13,697 nt of DNA, from contig CAJTKG010000053.1 of assembly GCA_910576935.1 (NCBI GenBank), forward strand, positions 1 through 13,697. The letters run 5' to 3'. The DNA comes from an uncultured Muribaculaceae bacterium (GTDB lineage Bacteria; Bacteroidota; Bacteroidia; Bacteroidales; Muribaculaceae). A program made the position numbers and the translations under genes. Positions 1-7,570 of the stretch are shown in pieces; position 1 is the first letter of the stretch; each line of letters opens with the position of its first letter. Under the pieces are notes generated by a model, which did not search any database, was not told the origin of the DNA, and saw nothing but the letters and a program-made list of their open reading frames with translations.

Positions 1-8
1 TATTTAAG

Positions 9-79
9 TTGCCTTGGAAGGATTCGAACCCTCACAGGCGGAACCAGAATCCGACGTGCTACCATTACACCACAAGGCA
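9..79 (-). tRNA. tRNA-Gln (anticodon CTG)
   Basis: The minus strand folds as a complete 71-nt cloverleaf. A 7-bp acceptor TGCCTTG/CAAGGCA is followed by discriminator A, and the CCA is not encoded. The D arm has A14, GG and A21 in place. The anticodon loop TTCTGGT puts CTG (plus-strand positions 45-47) after U33, reading CAG. The T arm is GAGGG-TTCGAAT-CCTTC. The outermost anticodon-stem pair (27-43) is a T/C mismatch; the other four pairs are good. The anticodon makes this glutamine. It lies downstream of ychF but has its own promoter-like sequence. Confidence 0.93.
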
Positions 80-137
80 ATTTTTCGCTTGACATCGAGC
101 GGCTCGCTTGCTGCTCTGTATCGTGCTTTTGCGAGTG

Positions 138-169
138 CAAAGTTATGCTGTTTTTTTTATCTGTGCAAA
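138..169 (-). promoter_or_regulatory. Bacteroidota-type promoter of tRNA-Gln
   Basis: Read on the minus strand this is TTTG (166-169), 20 bases, then TAACTTTG (138-145). That is an exact match to the -33 TTTG / -7 TAnnTTTG consensus of the primary sigma factor in Bacteroides. It predicts transcription starting near 132 and a leader of about 50 nt before the mature tRNA 5' end. Confidence 0.65.
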
Positions 170-196
170 TTTTTTCGCACTTTTTTCGCCGTTTTT

Positions 197-1300
197 TCAG
201 ACGTTGAATCTGAAGTGCATGATATCACCGTCTTGCACGATGTAGTCTTTGCCTTCGACCGAGAGACGTCCGGCGTCGCGCACTGGAGCTTCACCTCCGA
301 GGGTGACATAATCGTCGTATTTTATCACTTCGGCGCGGATGAAGCCTTTCTCGAAGTCGGTGTGTATGATGCCGGCGCATTTGGGCGCTTTCGAGCCGCG
401 GATGAAGGTCCACGCGCGCACTTCGTCAGAGCCTGCTGTAAAGAATGTCTGGAGGTCGAGTAGGGCGTAAGCGGCGCGGATGAGACGTGAGACGCCGGAT
501 TCTTCAAGCCCTATCTCGTTGAGGAATTCCTGACGTTCTTCCCATGTGTCGAGTTCGGCGATCTCGCTTTCGGTCTGGGCAGCCACGATGAGCATTTGGG
601 CGTTTTCGTTCTTGATGGCTTCGCGAACGGCTTCGACATATTTGTTGCCGTTGGCAGCCGACGAGTCGTCGACATTGCAGACATAGAGTACCGGTTTGGA
701 GGTGAGCAGGAAGAGTTCGCGGGCAAATTTGATGTCGTCGGGAGTCTCGAATTTCACCGAACGTGCGGGCAGGCCTTGGTCGAGGGCGTCTTTGATGCGT
801 TTGAGCACGTCATATTGCATCTTGGCGGTCTTGTCGCCGCCGGTCTGGGCGGCTTTCTGTGTCTTGGCGATGCGGGCTTCAACGGTCTCGAGGTCTTTTA
901 GCTGAAGTTCGTAGTCGATTATCTCTTTGTCGCGCACCGGGTTGACAGAACCGTCTACGTGGGTGATGTTGTCGTCGTCAAAGCATCGGAGAACGTGGAT
1001 TATGGCATCGGTCTCGCGGATGTTGGCGAGAAATTTGTTGCCCAGGCCTTCGCCTTTTGATGCGCCTTTGACGAGACCTGCGATATCGACGATCTCTACA
1101 GTAGCGGGTACGATAGAGCGCGGGTTGCACATCTCGACGAGTTTGGTCAGGCGGTCATCAGGGACGGTAATGACGCCGACATTAGGCTCGATGGTGCAGA
1201 ACGGGAAGTTGGCCGACTGGGCTTTGGCGTTTGAAAGACAGTTGAACAAAGTTGATTTGCCGACGTTTGGCAGGCCGACGATGCCACATTGTAATGCCAT
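197..1300 (-). CDS. ychF: Ribosome-binding ATPase YchF (OLA1 family)
   Basis: This 367-residue protein has the standard YchF length. The P-loop GLPNVGKS is at residues 9-16. The family signature DIAGLVKGASKGEGLGN, including the G3 DxxG, starts at residue 72, and HVLRCF is near 102. The G4 position reads NVDD (209-212) rather than the NKxD of true GTPases, which agrees with the known ATP preference of YchF. A C-terminal TGS domain follows from about residue 280 (RAWTFIRG...DGDIMHFRFNV). The family binds ribosomes and hydrolyses ATP, with roles in translation and stress responses. The ATG at 1300 directly precedes the beta-strand leading to the P-loop, as in homologues. The gene is divergent from the nucleotidyltransferase operon. 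Confidence 0.97.
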   Translation of the reverse strand: MALQCGIVGLPNVGKSTLFNCLSNAKAQSANFPFCTIEPNVGVITVPDDRLTKLVEMCNPRSIVPATVEIVDIAGLVKGASKGEGLGNKFLANIRETDAIIHVLRCFDDDNITHVDGSVNPVRDKEIIDYELQLKDLETVEARIAKTQKAAQTGGDKTAKMQYDVLKRIKDALDQGLPARSVKFETPDDIKFARELFLLTSKPVLYVCNVDDSSAANGNKYVEAVREAIKNENAQMLIVAAQTESEIAELDTWEERQEFLNEIGLEESGVSRLIRAAYALLDLQTFFTAGSDEVRAWTFIRGSKAPKCAGIIHTDFEKGFIRAEVIKYDDYVTLGGEAPVRDAGRLSVEGKDYIVQDGDIMHFRFNV

Positions 1301-1340
1301 ATGTTATTGTTGTTTGTTGCGTTGGTTTATTTTTCGGATG

Positions 1341-1348
1341 CAAAATTA
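1341..1348 (-). promoter_or_regulatory. -7 element of the ychF promoter
   Basis: TAATTTTG followed by C on the minus strand matches TAnnTTTG. I see no clear -33 TTTG at the expected distance. Transcription would start near 1335, giving a leader of about 35 nt for ychF. Confidence 0.5.
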
Positions 1349-1371
1349 CGCAAATTCTGCCGTTTTTTGCT

Positions 1372-1379
1372 TATTTTTG
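1372..1379 (+). promoter_or_regulatory. -7 element of the nucleotidyltransferase-tgt-permease operon
   Basis: TATTTTTG followed by C matches TAnnTTTG, with no convincing TTTG about 20 bases upstream. The start would be near 1385, leaving a leader of about 40 nt to the ATG at 1426. Together with the ychF element this makes 1301-1425 a divergent promoter region. Confidence 0.45.
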
Positions 1380-1425
1380 CAGACTATTTGAATTTGATTT
1401 GGAAATCCAATCATTAGTATATATT

Positions 1426-2328
1426 ATGAAACCTACATTATTTGTGCTTGCTGCCGGCATGGGCAGCCGTTATGGTGGCTTGAAACAGCTTGCCGGCGTA
1501 GGCCCTCATGGCGAAACCATTATGGACTACTCTATCTATGACGCTCTGCATGCCGGTTTCGGCAAGGTCGTTTTTGTCATTCGCCATGATTTTGAGGATG
1601 CATTCCGCGAGAAGATTCTGTCTAAGTATGAGCAGCATGTGCCTGTCGAGGTTGTCTTTCAGAGCATCGACGCGCTGCCCGAAGGTTATAAAGCTCCTGC
1701 CGAACGTCAGAAGCCATGGGGCACCAATCATGCAGTTTTGATGGGAAAGACCGCCATCAACGAGCCTTTTGCTGTAATCAACGCCGATGATTTCTATAGC
1801 CGCGACGCTTTTGAGGTGATTGCCCGAGAGCTTTCGCGTGATGACCGAAAGAAGGGTGAATATTGTATGGTCGGTTTCCGTGTGGGCAACACTATGACCG
1901 AGAACGGCTCTGTGTCGCGCGGTGTCTGCACTGCAAAAGACGGTAAACTTACCGATATCGTTGAGCGTACGGCCATCAAATTTGACGAAAACCACGATAT
2001 TGTCTTCAACGACGAAAATGGCAAACTCTGTCATCTTGATTCAAACGTCCCTGTGTCGATGAATCTCTGGGGTTTCACTCCCGACTATTTCGATTATTCA
2101 GAGCGTGAGTTTGTAAAATTCCTCGACGAGAAGATCGATGTACCCAAGAGCGAGTTCTATATACCCTCATGCGTCGACACTCTGATCAAGAGCGGTGAAG
2201 CCACTGTCGATGTCCTTGACACAAAAGCCAAATGGTTTGGTGCGACGTATCCCGAAGACCGTCAGTCGGTTGTAGACAGTCTCGCCGAGCTTCATCGTCG
2301 GGGCGTATATCCCGATCGTCTGTTTTAA
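1426..2328 (+). CDS. Sugar-phosphate nucleotidyltransferase family protein
   Basis: The 300-residue protein has the nucleotidyltransferase Rossmann-like fold. It begins with the nucleotide-binding signature LAAGMGSRYGGLKQ (about residues 8-21), and a metal-binding acidic motif NADDFY is at 119-124. The PWGTNHAVL stretch near residue 100 resembles the sugar-nucleotide pyrophosphorylase substrate loop. Such enzymes join a nucleoside triphosphate to a sugar 1-phosphate or similar phosphate and release pyrophosphate; the actual substrate cannot be read from the sequence. I chose the ATG at 1426 because homologues begin MKxTLxVLAAG and it lies just after a promoter-like element; an upstream in-frame extension overlaps ychF and looks non-coding. 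The stop overlaps the tgt start by one base (TAATG), so translation is probably coupled. Confidence 0.88.
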   Translation: MKPTLFVLAAGMGSRYGGLKQLAGVGPHGETIMDYSIYDALHAGFGKVVFVIRHDFEDAFREKILSKYEQHVPVEVVFQSIDALPEGYKAPAERQKPWGTNHAVLMGKTAINEPFAVINADDFYSRDAFEVIARELSRDDRKKGEYCMVGFRVGNTMTENGSVSRGVCTAKDGKLTDIVERTAIKFDENHDIVFNDENGKLCHLDSNVPVSMNLWGFTPDYFDYSEREFVKFLDEKIDVPKSEFYIPSCVDTLIKSGEATVDVLDTKAKWFGATYPEDRQSVVDSLAELHRRGVYPDRLF

Positions 2329-3458
2329 TGGATTTTGAATTAAAAGCTACAGCTCCCGGCAGCAATGCGCGTGCCGGCGTGATCATGACCGACCACGGTC
2401 AGATCGAGACTCCGATATTTATGCCTGTAGGCACCCTTGGCTCGGTCAAGGGTGTCCACACGCATGAACTGCGAGACGATGTCAAGGCTCAGATTATCCT
2501 TGGCAACACATATCACCTATACTTGCGCCCCGGCACGGATATCATCGAGAAAGCCGGCGGCCTGCACCGTTTCAATGGCTGGGACAAGCCTATTCTCACC
2601 GACAGCGGCGGGTTTCAGGTATTCTCGCTCAGCGACAACCGCAAACTTACCGACGAAGGCGCATGGTTCCGCAGTCATATCGATGGCTCTAAACATCTTT
2701 TTACTCCTGAAAAAGTTGTTGATATACAACGTTCTATAGGCTCAGATATAATGATGGCGCTCGACGAATGTCCACCCGGTACATCCGACTATCAGTATTC
2801 ACGCAAATCGCTCGATCTCACCAAACGCTGGCTTGCACGCGGATGGAAGCATTTCAACGAGACCCAACCGCACTACGGTCACCGTCAGGCTTTCTTCCCG
2901 ATAGTCCAGGGATGTACATACCCCGACCTTCGACGTGAGTCGGCCCGCTTTGTCGCCGATCTCGGAGCCGAGGGTAATGCTATCGGCGGTCTTGCCGTAG
3001 GAGAGCCTGCCGAAGTCATGTATGACATGATCGATGTGGTCAACGAGATACTCCCGCAAGACCGTCCGCGATATCTTATGGGCGTAGGCACTCCGGTAAA
3101 TATCCTCGAAGCTATTGACCGCGGTGTTGACATGATGGACTGTGTCATGCCCACGCGTAACGGCCGCAATGGCATGATATTCACTCCTGAGGGCACGATG
3201 AATATGCGCAACCGCAAGTGGGCCGACGATTTTTCGCCGCTCCAGCCCGACGGGCCGAGCTATGTCGACCGCGTCTACTCGAAGGCATATGTGCGTCACC
3301 TATTCATAGCTGAAGAGCTTCTGGCGATGCAGATTGCGTCGATTCATAATCTTGCGTTCTATCTGTGGCTCGTTGGCGAAGCACGCCGGCATATCATTGC
3401 CGGCGATTTCAAATCATGGAAGACAGAAATGGTTGAAAAACTGATGAGGCGACTCTGA
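2328..3458 (+). CDS. tgt: tRNA-guanine transglycosylase (TGT)
   Basis: At 376 residues this is normal for bacterial TGT, which swaps G34 in the anticodons of Asn, Asp, His and Tyr tRNAs for preQ1 in queuosine synthesis. The catalytic DSGGFQ motif starts at Asp92, the substrate loop GGLAVGE is present, and the nucleophile Asp271 sits in DCVMPTRNGRNG. Oddly, the three cysteines that hold the structural zinc (CxCxxC) are replaced by Gly309, Ser311 and Asp314. The histidine ligand remains as His340 in SIHNL, 26 residues after Asp314, the same spacing as in the Zymomonas enzyme (Cys323/His349). The start ATG overlaps the upstream stop; the permease starts 4 bases downstream, so this is an operon. 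Confidence 0.96.
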   Translation: MDFELKATAPGSNARAGVIMTDHGQIETPIFMPVGTLGSVKGVHTHELRDDVKAQIILGNTYHLYLRPGTDIIEKAGGLHRFNGWDKPILTDSGGFQVFSLSDNRKLTDEGAWFRSHIDGSKHLFTPEKVVDIQRSIGSDIMMALDECPPGTSDYQYSRKSLDLTKRWLARGWKHFNETQPHYGHRQAFFPIVQGCTYPDLRRESARFVADLGAEGNAIGGLAVGEPAEVMYDMIDVVNEILPQDRPRYLMGVGTPVNILEAIDRGVDMMDCVMPTRNGRNGMIFTPEGTMNMRNRKWADDFSPLQPDGPSYVDRVYSKAYVRHLFIAEELLAMQIASIHNLAFYLWLVGEARRHIIAGDFKSWKTEMVEKLMRRL

Positions 3459-3462
3459 GGCG

Positions 3463-4539
3463 ATGTTCAAGATACTCGACAGGTACATAATACGAAAGTT
3501 TCTCGGCACATACATTTTCGCGATAGTGCTGTTGCTCGCTATCGTGATAATGTTTGACGTCAACGAGAAACTCGATTCATTTCTTAAAGCGCCGCTCAAA
3601 GCGACGATTGTCGACTATTTCATCAACTTTCTGCCATATTTTGCCAATCAGTTCTCTCCGCTGTTTACATTTATCGCGGTAATATTCTTCACGTCGAAAC
3701 TCGCCGGTAACAGCGAGATCATAGCCATGCTCTCGTCAGGCATGAGTTATCGGCGACTGTTGCGGCCATATCTCGTCTCTGCCATGATTATAGCCTGCTG
3801 CACATATATGCTGAGTGCATATATCATTCCTCCGGCCAATGTCAAACGCATCAATTACACTAACACTTACGTTAAAAACAAGCGTGTCGACTATGGCGCG
3901 AATATAATGTTGATGGTTTCCCCCGGCCAGATCGCGTATATGAGCCGTTATGACAACATCACCAAGACCGGCATCAAATTTTCTCTTGAGTCTTTCGACG
4001 AAAACAAACGTCTTGTCTCTCGGCTTACCTCGCAGTCGATAAAATGGGATACGCTCTACAATTGGCGCGTGAGCGACTATGTCATACGCGATTTTGTCGG
4101 CGATCGTGAATATATAAAGAAGGGAGTGCGGCTCGACACCATAATACCATTTGAGCCTCGCGACTTCCTGATATCGGCCAACGATCACGAAAAGATGACA
4201 ACACCCGAGCTCGCCGAATATATCGACCGGCAGAAAATGCGCGGCGTCGGTAATATCAAGAGTTTTGAGGTGGAATACCAGCGACGATATGCCATGACTG
4301 CAGCCGCATTCATTCTCACTGTCATAGGCATGGCTCTGTCATCGCGTAAAGTCAAGGGCGGACTTGGTGTCAATATCGGCATCGGTCTTGTGCTCAGTTT
4401 TAGTTATATACTGTTTATGACTGTGACTCAGACTTTTGCGATTTCAGGCATGACATCCCCGCTTGTAGCCATGTGGATCCCCAACGTGATCTATACAATC
4501 ATCGCCGTCGTGCTCTATCGTCGCGTAAGTACACAATAG
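3463..4539 (+). CDS. LptF/LptG family LPS export permease
   Basis: The 358-residue inner-membrane protein has the YjgP/YjgQ layout. Three N-terminal membrane segments lie at roughly 12-34, 55-80 and 98-122. A periplasmic beta-rich domain (about 125-265) follows, then three C-terminal segments (about 273-290, 298-325, 330-353). The N-terminal LDRYIIRKFLGTY and the coupling-region stretch SGMSYRRLLRPYL are typical of the family. LptF and LptG form the membrane part of the LptB2FG transporter, which pulls LPS from the inner membrane into the Lpt bridge. I cannot tell F from G. The gene is last in the operon, starting 4 bases after tgt and ending just before a strong hairpin. Confidence 0.92.
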   Translation: MFKILDRYIIRKFLGTYIFAIVLLLAIVIMFDVNEKLDSFLKAPLKATIVDYFINFLPYFANQFSPLFTFIAVIFFTSKLAGNSEIIAMLSSGMSYRRLLRPYLVSAMIIACCTYMLSAYIIPPANVKRINYTNTYVKNKRVDYGANIMLMVSPGQIAYMSRYDNITKTGIKFSLESFDENKRLVSRLTSQSIKWDTLYNWRVSDYVIRDFVGDREYIKKGVRLDTIIPFEPRDFLISANDHEKMTTPELAEYIDRQKMRGVGNIKSFEVEYQRRYAMTAAAFILTVIGMALSSRKVKGGLGVNIGIGLVLSFSYILFMTVTQTFAISGMTSPLVAMWIPNVIYTIIAVVLYRRVSTQ

Positions 4540-4576
4540 ACACGGATCTGCCTGTACTTGACGGGCAGATCCGTGT
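4540..4576. terminator. Hairpin terminator between convergent genes
   Basis: CACGGATCTGCC (4541-4552) pairs perfectly with GGCAGATCCGTG (4564-4575), and one more A-T pair at the base makes 13 bp around an 11-nt loop. It begins directly after the permease stop and lies between convergent genes, so it may serve both directions. The following T-run is poor on both strands, so the mechanism (intrinsic or simply a 3' stabilising stem) is uncertain. Confidence 0.8.
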
Positions 4577-4592
4577 TAAATTGCAATAAAAA

Positions 4593-4922
4593 CTATTTTT
4601 TCAGATTTTGGGCAACATTGTGAGCTTTCTCCGCAATAGAGTCGAGAGCACCTGCGGTTGCTTCTTTAACCTTGTCTTTTAATCCGGCAAACTGTGACGA
4701 GCCGTTTTCGTGGGCATCATTGAGTTTTGACGAGACATTATCTTTGACCGATGCAAACGTATCACTTGCTTTGTCTTTGAAGTCATTGAATTTGTCGCTA
4801 GCCTGATCTTTCAGGTCTTCGAGGCGGTCTTTGGCCGCAACCTTGCCGGCTTCGGTCGATACTTTTGCCGCTGCTTTGGCGATGGCTTCAGCGTTGGCGG
4901 CTTCATGTGCTTTTGTATCCAT
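4593..4922 (-). CDS. Small LEA-like amphipathic-helix protein with 11-residue repeats
   Basis: The 109-residue protein has no cysteine, tryptophan or signal peptide and is rich in Ala, Lys, Asp and Ser. An Ala-rich N-terminus (1-31) leads into an 11-residue tandem repeat. DRLEDLKDQAS (32-42), DKFNDFKDKAS (43-53), DTFASVKDNVS (54-64), a degenerate copy (65-75) and SQFAGLKDKVK (76-86) line up without gaps, and a helical tail continues to 109. Hendecad repeats of this sort occur in group 3 LEA proteins and other lipid- or surface-binding amphipathic helices. They suggest a cytoplasmic, largely disordered or conditionally helical protein, perhaps a stress protectant, though that role is inferred. 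The start at 4922 is the only plausible one. No TAnnTTTG promoter is visible upstream, so a different sigma factor or control is possible. Confidence 0.8.
   Translation of the reverse strand: MDTKAHEAANAEAIAKAAAKVSTEAGKVAAKDRLEDLKDQASDKFNDFKDKASDTFASVKDNVSSKLNDAHENGSSQFAGLKDKVKEATAGALDSIAEKAHNVAQNLKK
4665..4829 (-). repeat. Five-fold 11-residue (33-bp) coding repeat
   Basis: Residues 32-86 of the LEA-like protein are five gap-free hendecads with pattern (D/S)-x-(hydrophobic)-x-x-(hydrophobic)-K-D-x-(A/V)-S. The fourth copy (65-75) is the most degenerate. The repeat is conserved at protein level; the DNA copies have diverged. Confidence 0.8.
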
Positions 4923-5002
4923 AATATTGGTAATTTTTAAAGATTTGATGTCTATTGATTAACGCACAATCGATGTCGAATGTTGGTAATAATGCCTATA
5001 AA

Positions 5003-5035
5003 TTTGCATTTACACCCGATTTTTGACTAAATTTG
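5003..5035 (+). promoter_or_regulatory. priA promoter, predicting a near-leaderless mRNA
   Basis: TTTG (5003-5006), 21 bases, then TAAATTTG (5028-5035) fits the Bacteroides -33/-7 consensus. The -7 box ends only 4 bases before the priA ATG at 5040, so transcription would begin at or within a few bases of the start codon. A second TAnnTTTG match, TAAATTTG at 4999-5006, overlaps the -33 box and could give a longer leader of about 28 nt. Confidence 0.5.
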
Positions 5036-5039
5036 TATA

Positions 5040-7511
5040 ATGCTTTACGCCGAAGTCATAATACCGCGTCCGCTCGACACTACGTTTACCTATCGTGTGC
5101 CCGACGGCCTTGTTGCCGGCATCAGAAACGGTTCGAGAGTCATTGTGCCTTTCGGTCCGCGCCGATATTATACCGGTGTTGTCGACAGCCTCAGTCCTAT
5201 CGGGCCGGTCAACACAGACTATTCTATGAAGGAGATAGCCTTGGTGGTCGATCCGCGACCTATAGTGCGCCATCCCCAGATAAAGTTCTGGCGCTGGCTG
5301 GCAGATTATTACCTGTGCTCGCTTGGCGAAGTCTATGCAGCCGCATTACCGGCAGGCCTTAAGATTGAGAGCGAGACACAGGTCGAGATAAACCGCGAGT
5401 CCGTGGCTGATGATGTCTCTGACATAGGTCGACGTGAGAGCGAGCTGATAGAATTATTGGTCTCGAAGGGCGGAGTGATGTCTCCGCGTGAGATCGCGTC
5501 GGTCAATGGTTTCTCCAATCCCGAGCCTGTGATCGCACGGTTGCTTGACAAACAACTTGTCGTAATCAAAGAGAAGCTTGTCGAACGCTTCAAAGCCAAA
5601 AAAGAGAGCTATGTGGCTCTTGTATCAGGTAAGGATTGTAAAACCGAAGACCTCTTTGCCCGTGTCAAAGGCGCAAAAGCTCAGGAACGCGCTTTGATGG
5701 CGCTTATTAGTCTTGGTGGTTTGAACCACGACGGTTCATTGTCCCGCGAAGTGACGCGTAAGTCACTCGAAGAGCGGGCCGGTGTAACAGGCACGATTAT
5801 CAAGGAATTGCAGAAGAAAGGCATTGTGAGTATCTATGATAAGGAAATATCGAGATTCACATATAACGGACCGGTCACCAACAAATTGCCCGAACTCTCC
5901 GGAGCGCAGAATCGTGCTTGTGACGAGATTGACAAAGCCTTTTCAGACCATCGGGTGACGCTGCTCCACGGCGTTACCTCGAGTGGCAAGACTGAGATAT
6001 ACATCACCCTTATAGACCGTGTGTTACGGCGTGGTGACAGGGCGCTTTTCCTCGTTCCCGAAATCGCCCTTACGACCCAGCTCACACGGCGTCTGCAGCG
6101 TGTATTCGGCGATAAAGTCGTAATCTATCACTCGAAATTCTCCGATGCCGAGCGCGTTGAGGTCTGGTTGCGCTTGCTCAACACCGACGACCCTTGCGTC
6201 GTTATAGGCGCCCGTTCATCAGTATTTTTGCCTTTCGGCAATCTCGGGCTCGTCATTGTCGATGAAGAACATGATCCGAGCTATAAACAGACTGATCCGG
6301 CGCCGCGCTACAATGGCCGAGACGCCGCCATCGTGCTTGCCGCGATGCATGGCGCCAAAGTGCTGCTTGGTAGTGCCACCCCCTCTATAGAAACCTATTA
6401 CAAAGCCGTGACCGGCAAATACGGTTTGGTGACTTTGAGCGAGCGTTTCAGCGGAGCTGCGTTGCCCGAGGTCGAGATTGTCGATCTCAACCGCGAGCGA
6501 CAGGCCGGACGCATGACCGGAGCGTTTGCCGACCGGACTCTCGCCGAAGCCCGCAAGAATCTCAACGACCGTCGTCAGGTAATATTTTTTCTCAATCGCC
6601 GCGGTTATTCGCCCGTTGCGCGTTGTAAGATGTGTGGCTTTGTGCCTAAATGTGATTTTTGCGATGTGTCTCTGACCTATCACCGCCGCCCCGAAGAACT
6701 CGTCTGCCATTATTGCGGCACAGTCTATCCGATGATGAAAGTATGCCCGTCGTGTCACGAGCCGGCGCTCGAGGTTGTCGGGTATGGTACCGAGCGCGTC
6801 GAGGACGAGATAACCGCGTCGTTCCCTGACCGGCGCATCATCAGGATGGATCTTGATACGACCCGCAACAAAAACGCCTATGCCGATCTGGTCTCGGATT
6901 TTTCCGCGCATAAGGCCGACATACTCGTCGGCACGCAGATGGTCACCAAAGGTCTCGATTTCGGCGACGTGGGCCTTGTCATAGTCTCGGGCGCCGACCG
7001 CCTCGCGGCTTATCCCGACTTCCATTCGACCGAACGCGCTTTCAACCTCATATCGCAGGTGGCGGGCAGGGCAGGGCGCAGGCGTGATACACAAGGGCGT
7101 GTGCTGATCGAAACCCGAAATCCCGACAATCCCGTCTTCGCTTTGGCTGCCGCCCATGATTATCCGGCCTTCTACAAGACTGAGGTTGACGAGCGCCGAG
7201 CCTTCAATTATCCGCCGTTTACACGCATAATAGACATATACATCAAACATAAAGACTCAGCCGAAGCGTCGCGTCTTGCTGACATCTATGCCTCCCGTCT
7301 GCGACAGCTGTTCGGCAACCGTGTCAGCGGCCCGCAGGAACCTATGGTCGCCAGAGTCAAACTAATGTATATACGCAAGATTATGCTGAAGATTGAAGTC
7401 GAGGCCTCCATGACAAAAGTCAAGGATATACTCCGCAATCTGTATATCGAGATTGCCTCGTCACCGTTGACTCGCGGCCTCAAGCTTTATTATGATGTTG
7501 ATCCGTCATAA
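5040..7511 (+). CDS. priA: Primosomal protein N' (replication restart helicase PriA)
   Basis: At 823 residues this matches Bacteroidota PriA. The N-terminal DNA-binding domain starts MLYAEVIIPRPL. The helicase core has Walker A GVTSSGKT (311-318), VPEIALT, DEEHD (408-412), SATPS, GTQMVTKGLDF and QVAGRAGRR (motif VI). Two zinc sites are formed by eight cysteines: 529, 532, 538, 541, 556, 559, 569 and 572. PriA recognises stalled forks and D-loops, unwinds lagging-strand DNA and starts reloading of the replicative helicase. The start at 5040 gives the family N-terminus and sits directly after a promoter-like element. Nothing is missing, so the enzyme should be active. It appears to be transcribed alone, since the next gene has its own promoter. 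Confidence 0.97.
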   Translation: MLYAEVIIPRPLDTTFTYRVPDGLVAGIRNGSRVIVPFGPRRYYTGVVDSLSPIGPVNTDYSMKEIALVVDPRPIVRHPQIKFWRWLADYYLCSLGEVYAAALPAGLKIESETQVEINRESVADDVSDIGRRESELIELLVSKGGVMSPREIASVNGFSNPEPVIARLLDKQLVVIKEKLVERFKAKKESYVALVSGKDCKTEDLFARVKGAKAQERALMALISLGGLNHDGSLSREVTRKSLEERAGVTGTIIKELQKKGIVSIYDKEISRFTYNGPVTNKLPELSGAQNRACDEIDKAFSDHRVTLLHGVTSSGKTEIYITLIDRVLRRGDRALFLVPEIALTTQLTRRLQRVFGDKVVIYHSKFSDAERVEVWLRLLNTDDPCVVIGARSSVFLPFGNLGLVIVDEEHDPSYKQTDPAPRYNGRDAAIVLAAMHGAKVLLGSATPSIETYYKAVTGKYGLVTLSERFSGAALPEVEIVDLNRERQAGRMTGAFADRTLAEARKNLNDRRQVIFFLNRRGYSPVARCKMCGFVPKCDFCDVSLTYHRRPEELVCHYCGTVYPMMKVCPSCHEPALEVVGYGTERVEDEITASFPDRRIIRMDLDTTRNKNAYADLVSDFSAHKADILVGTQMVTKGLDFGDVGLVIVSGADRLAAYPDFHSTERAFNLISQVAGRAGRRRDTQGRVLIETRNPDNPVFALAAAHDYPAFYKTEVDERRAFNYPPFTRIIDIYIKHKDSAEASRLADIYASRLRQLFGNRVSGPQEPMVARVKLMYIRKIMLKIEVEASMTKVKDILRNLYIEIASSPLTRGLKLYYDVDPS

Positions 7512-7514
7512 TAT

Positions 7515-7546
7515 TTTGCAGATGCGGCCGCTAATATGTAAATTTG
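7515..7546 (+). promoter_or_regulatory. Promoter of the lipoprotein/PagL-like pair
   Basis: TTTG (7515-7518), 20 bases, then TAAATTTG (7539-7546) is an exact match to the Bacteroides consensus, beginning 3 bases after the priA stop. Transcription would start near 7552. An alternative TTG start at 7544 falls inside the -7 box, so the ATG at 7571 is preferred, with a leader of about 20 nt. Confidence 0.65.
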
Positions 7547-7570
7547 CAACGAAAAAGTATCTCGTTTACT

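Noticed and set aside
1252..1425. N-terminal extension of the nucleotidyltransferase frame
   Set aside because: It overlaps ychF on the other strand, runs through both promoter elements, and homologues start at the MKPTLFVLAAG at 1426.
6219..7250. 343-residue minus-strand open frame within priA
   Set aside because: It is antisense to the conserved helicase core and zinc cysteines of PriA, and its length reflects GC-rich codon use.
7544..7570. TTG start for the lipoprotein
   Set aside because: It lies inside the -7 promoter box and would put extra polar residues before the signal peptide; the ATG at 7571 gives a normal one.
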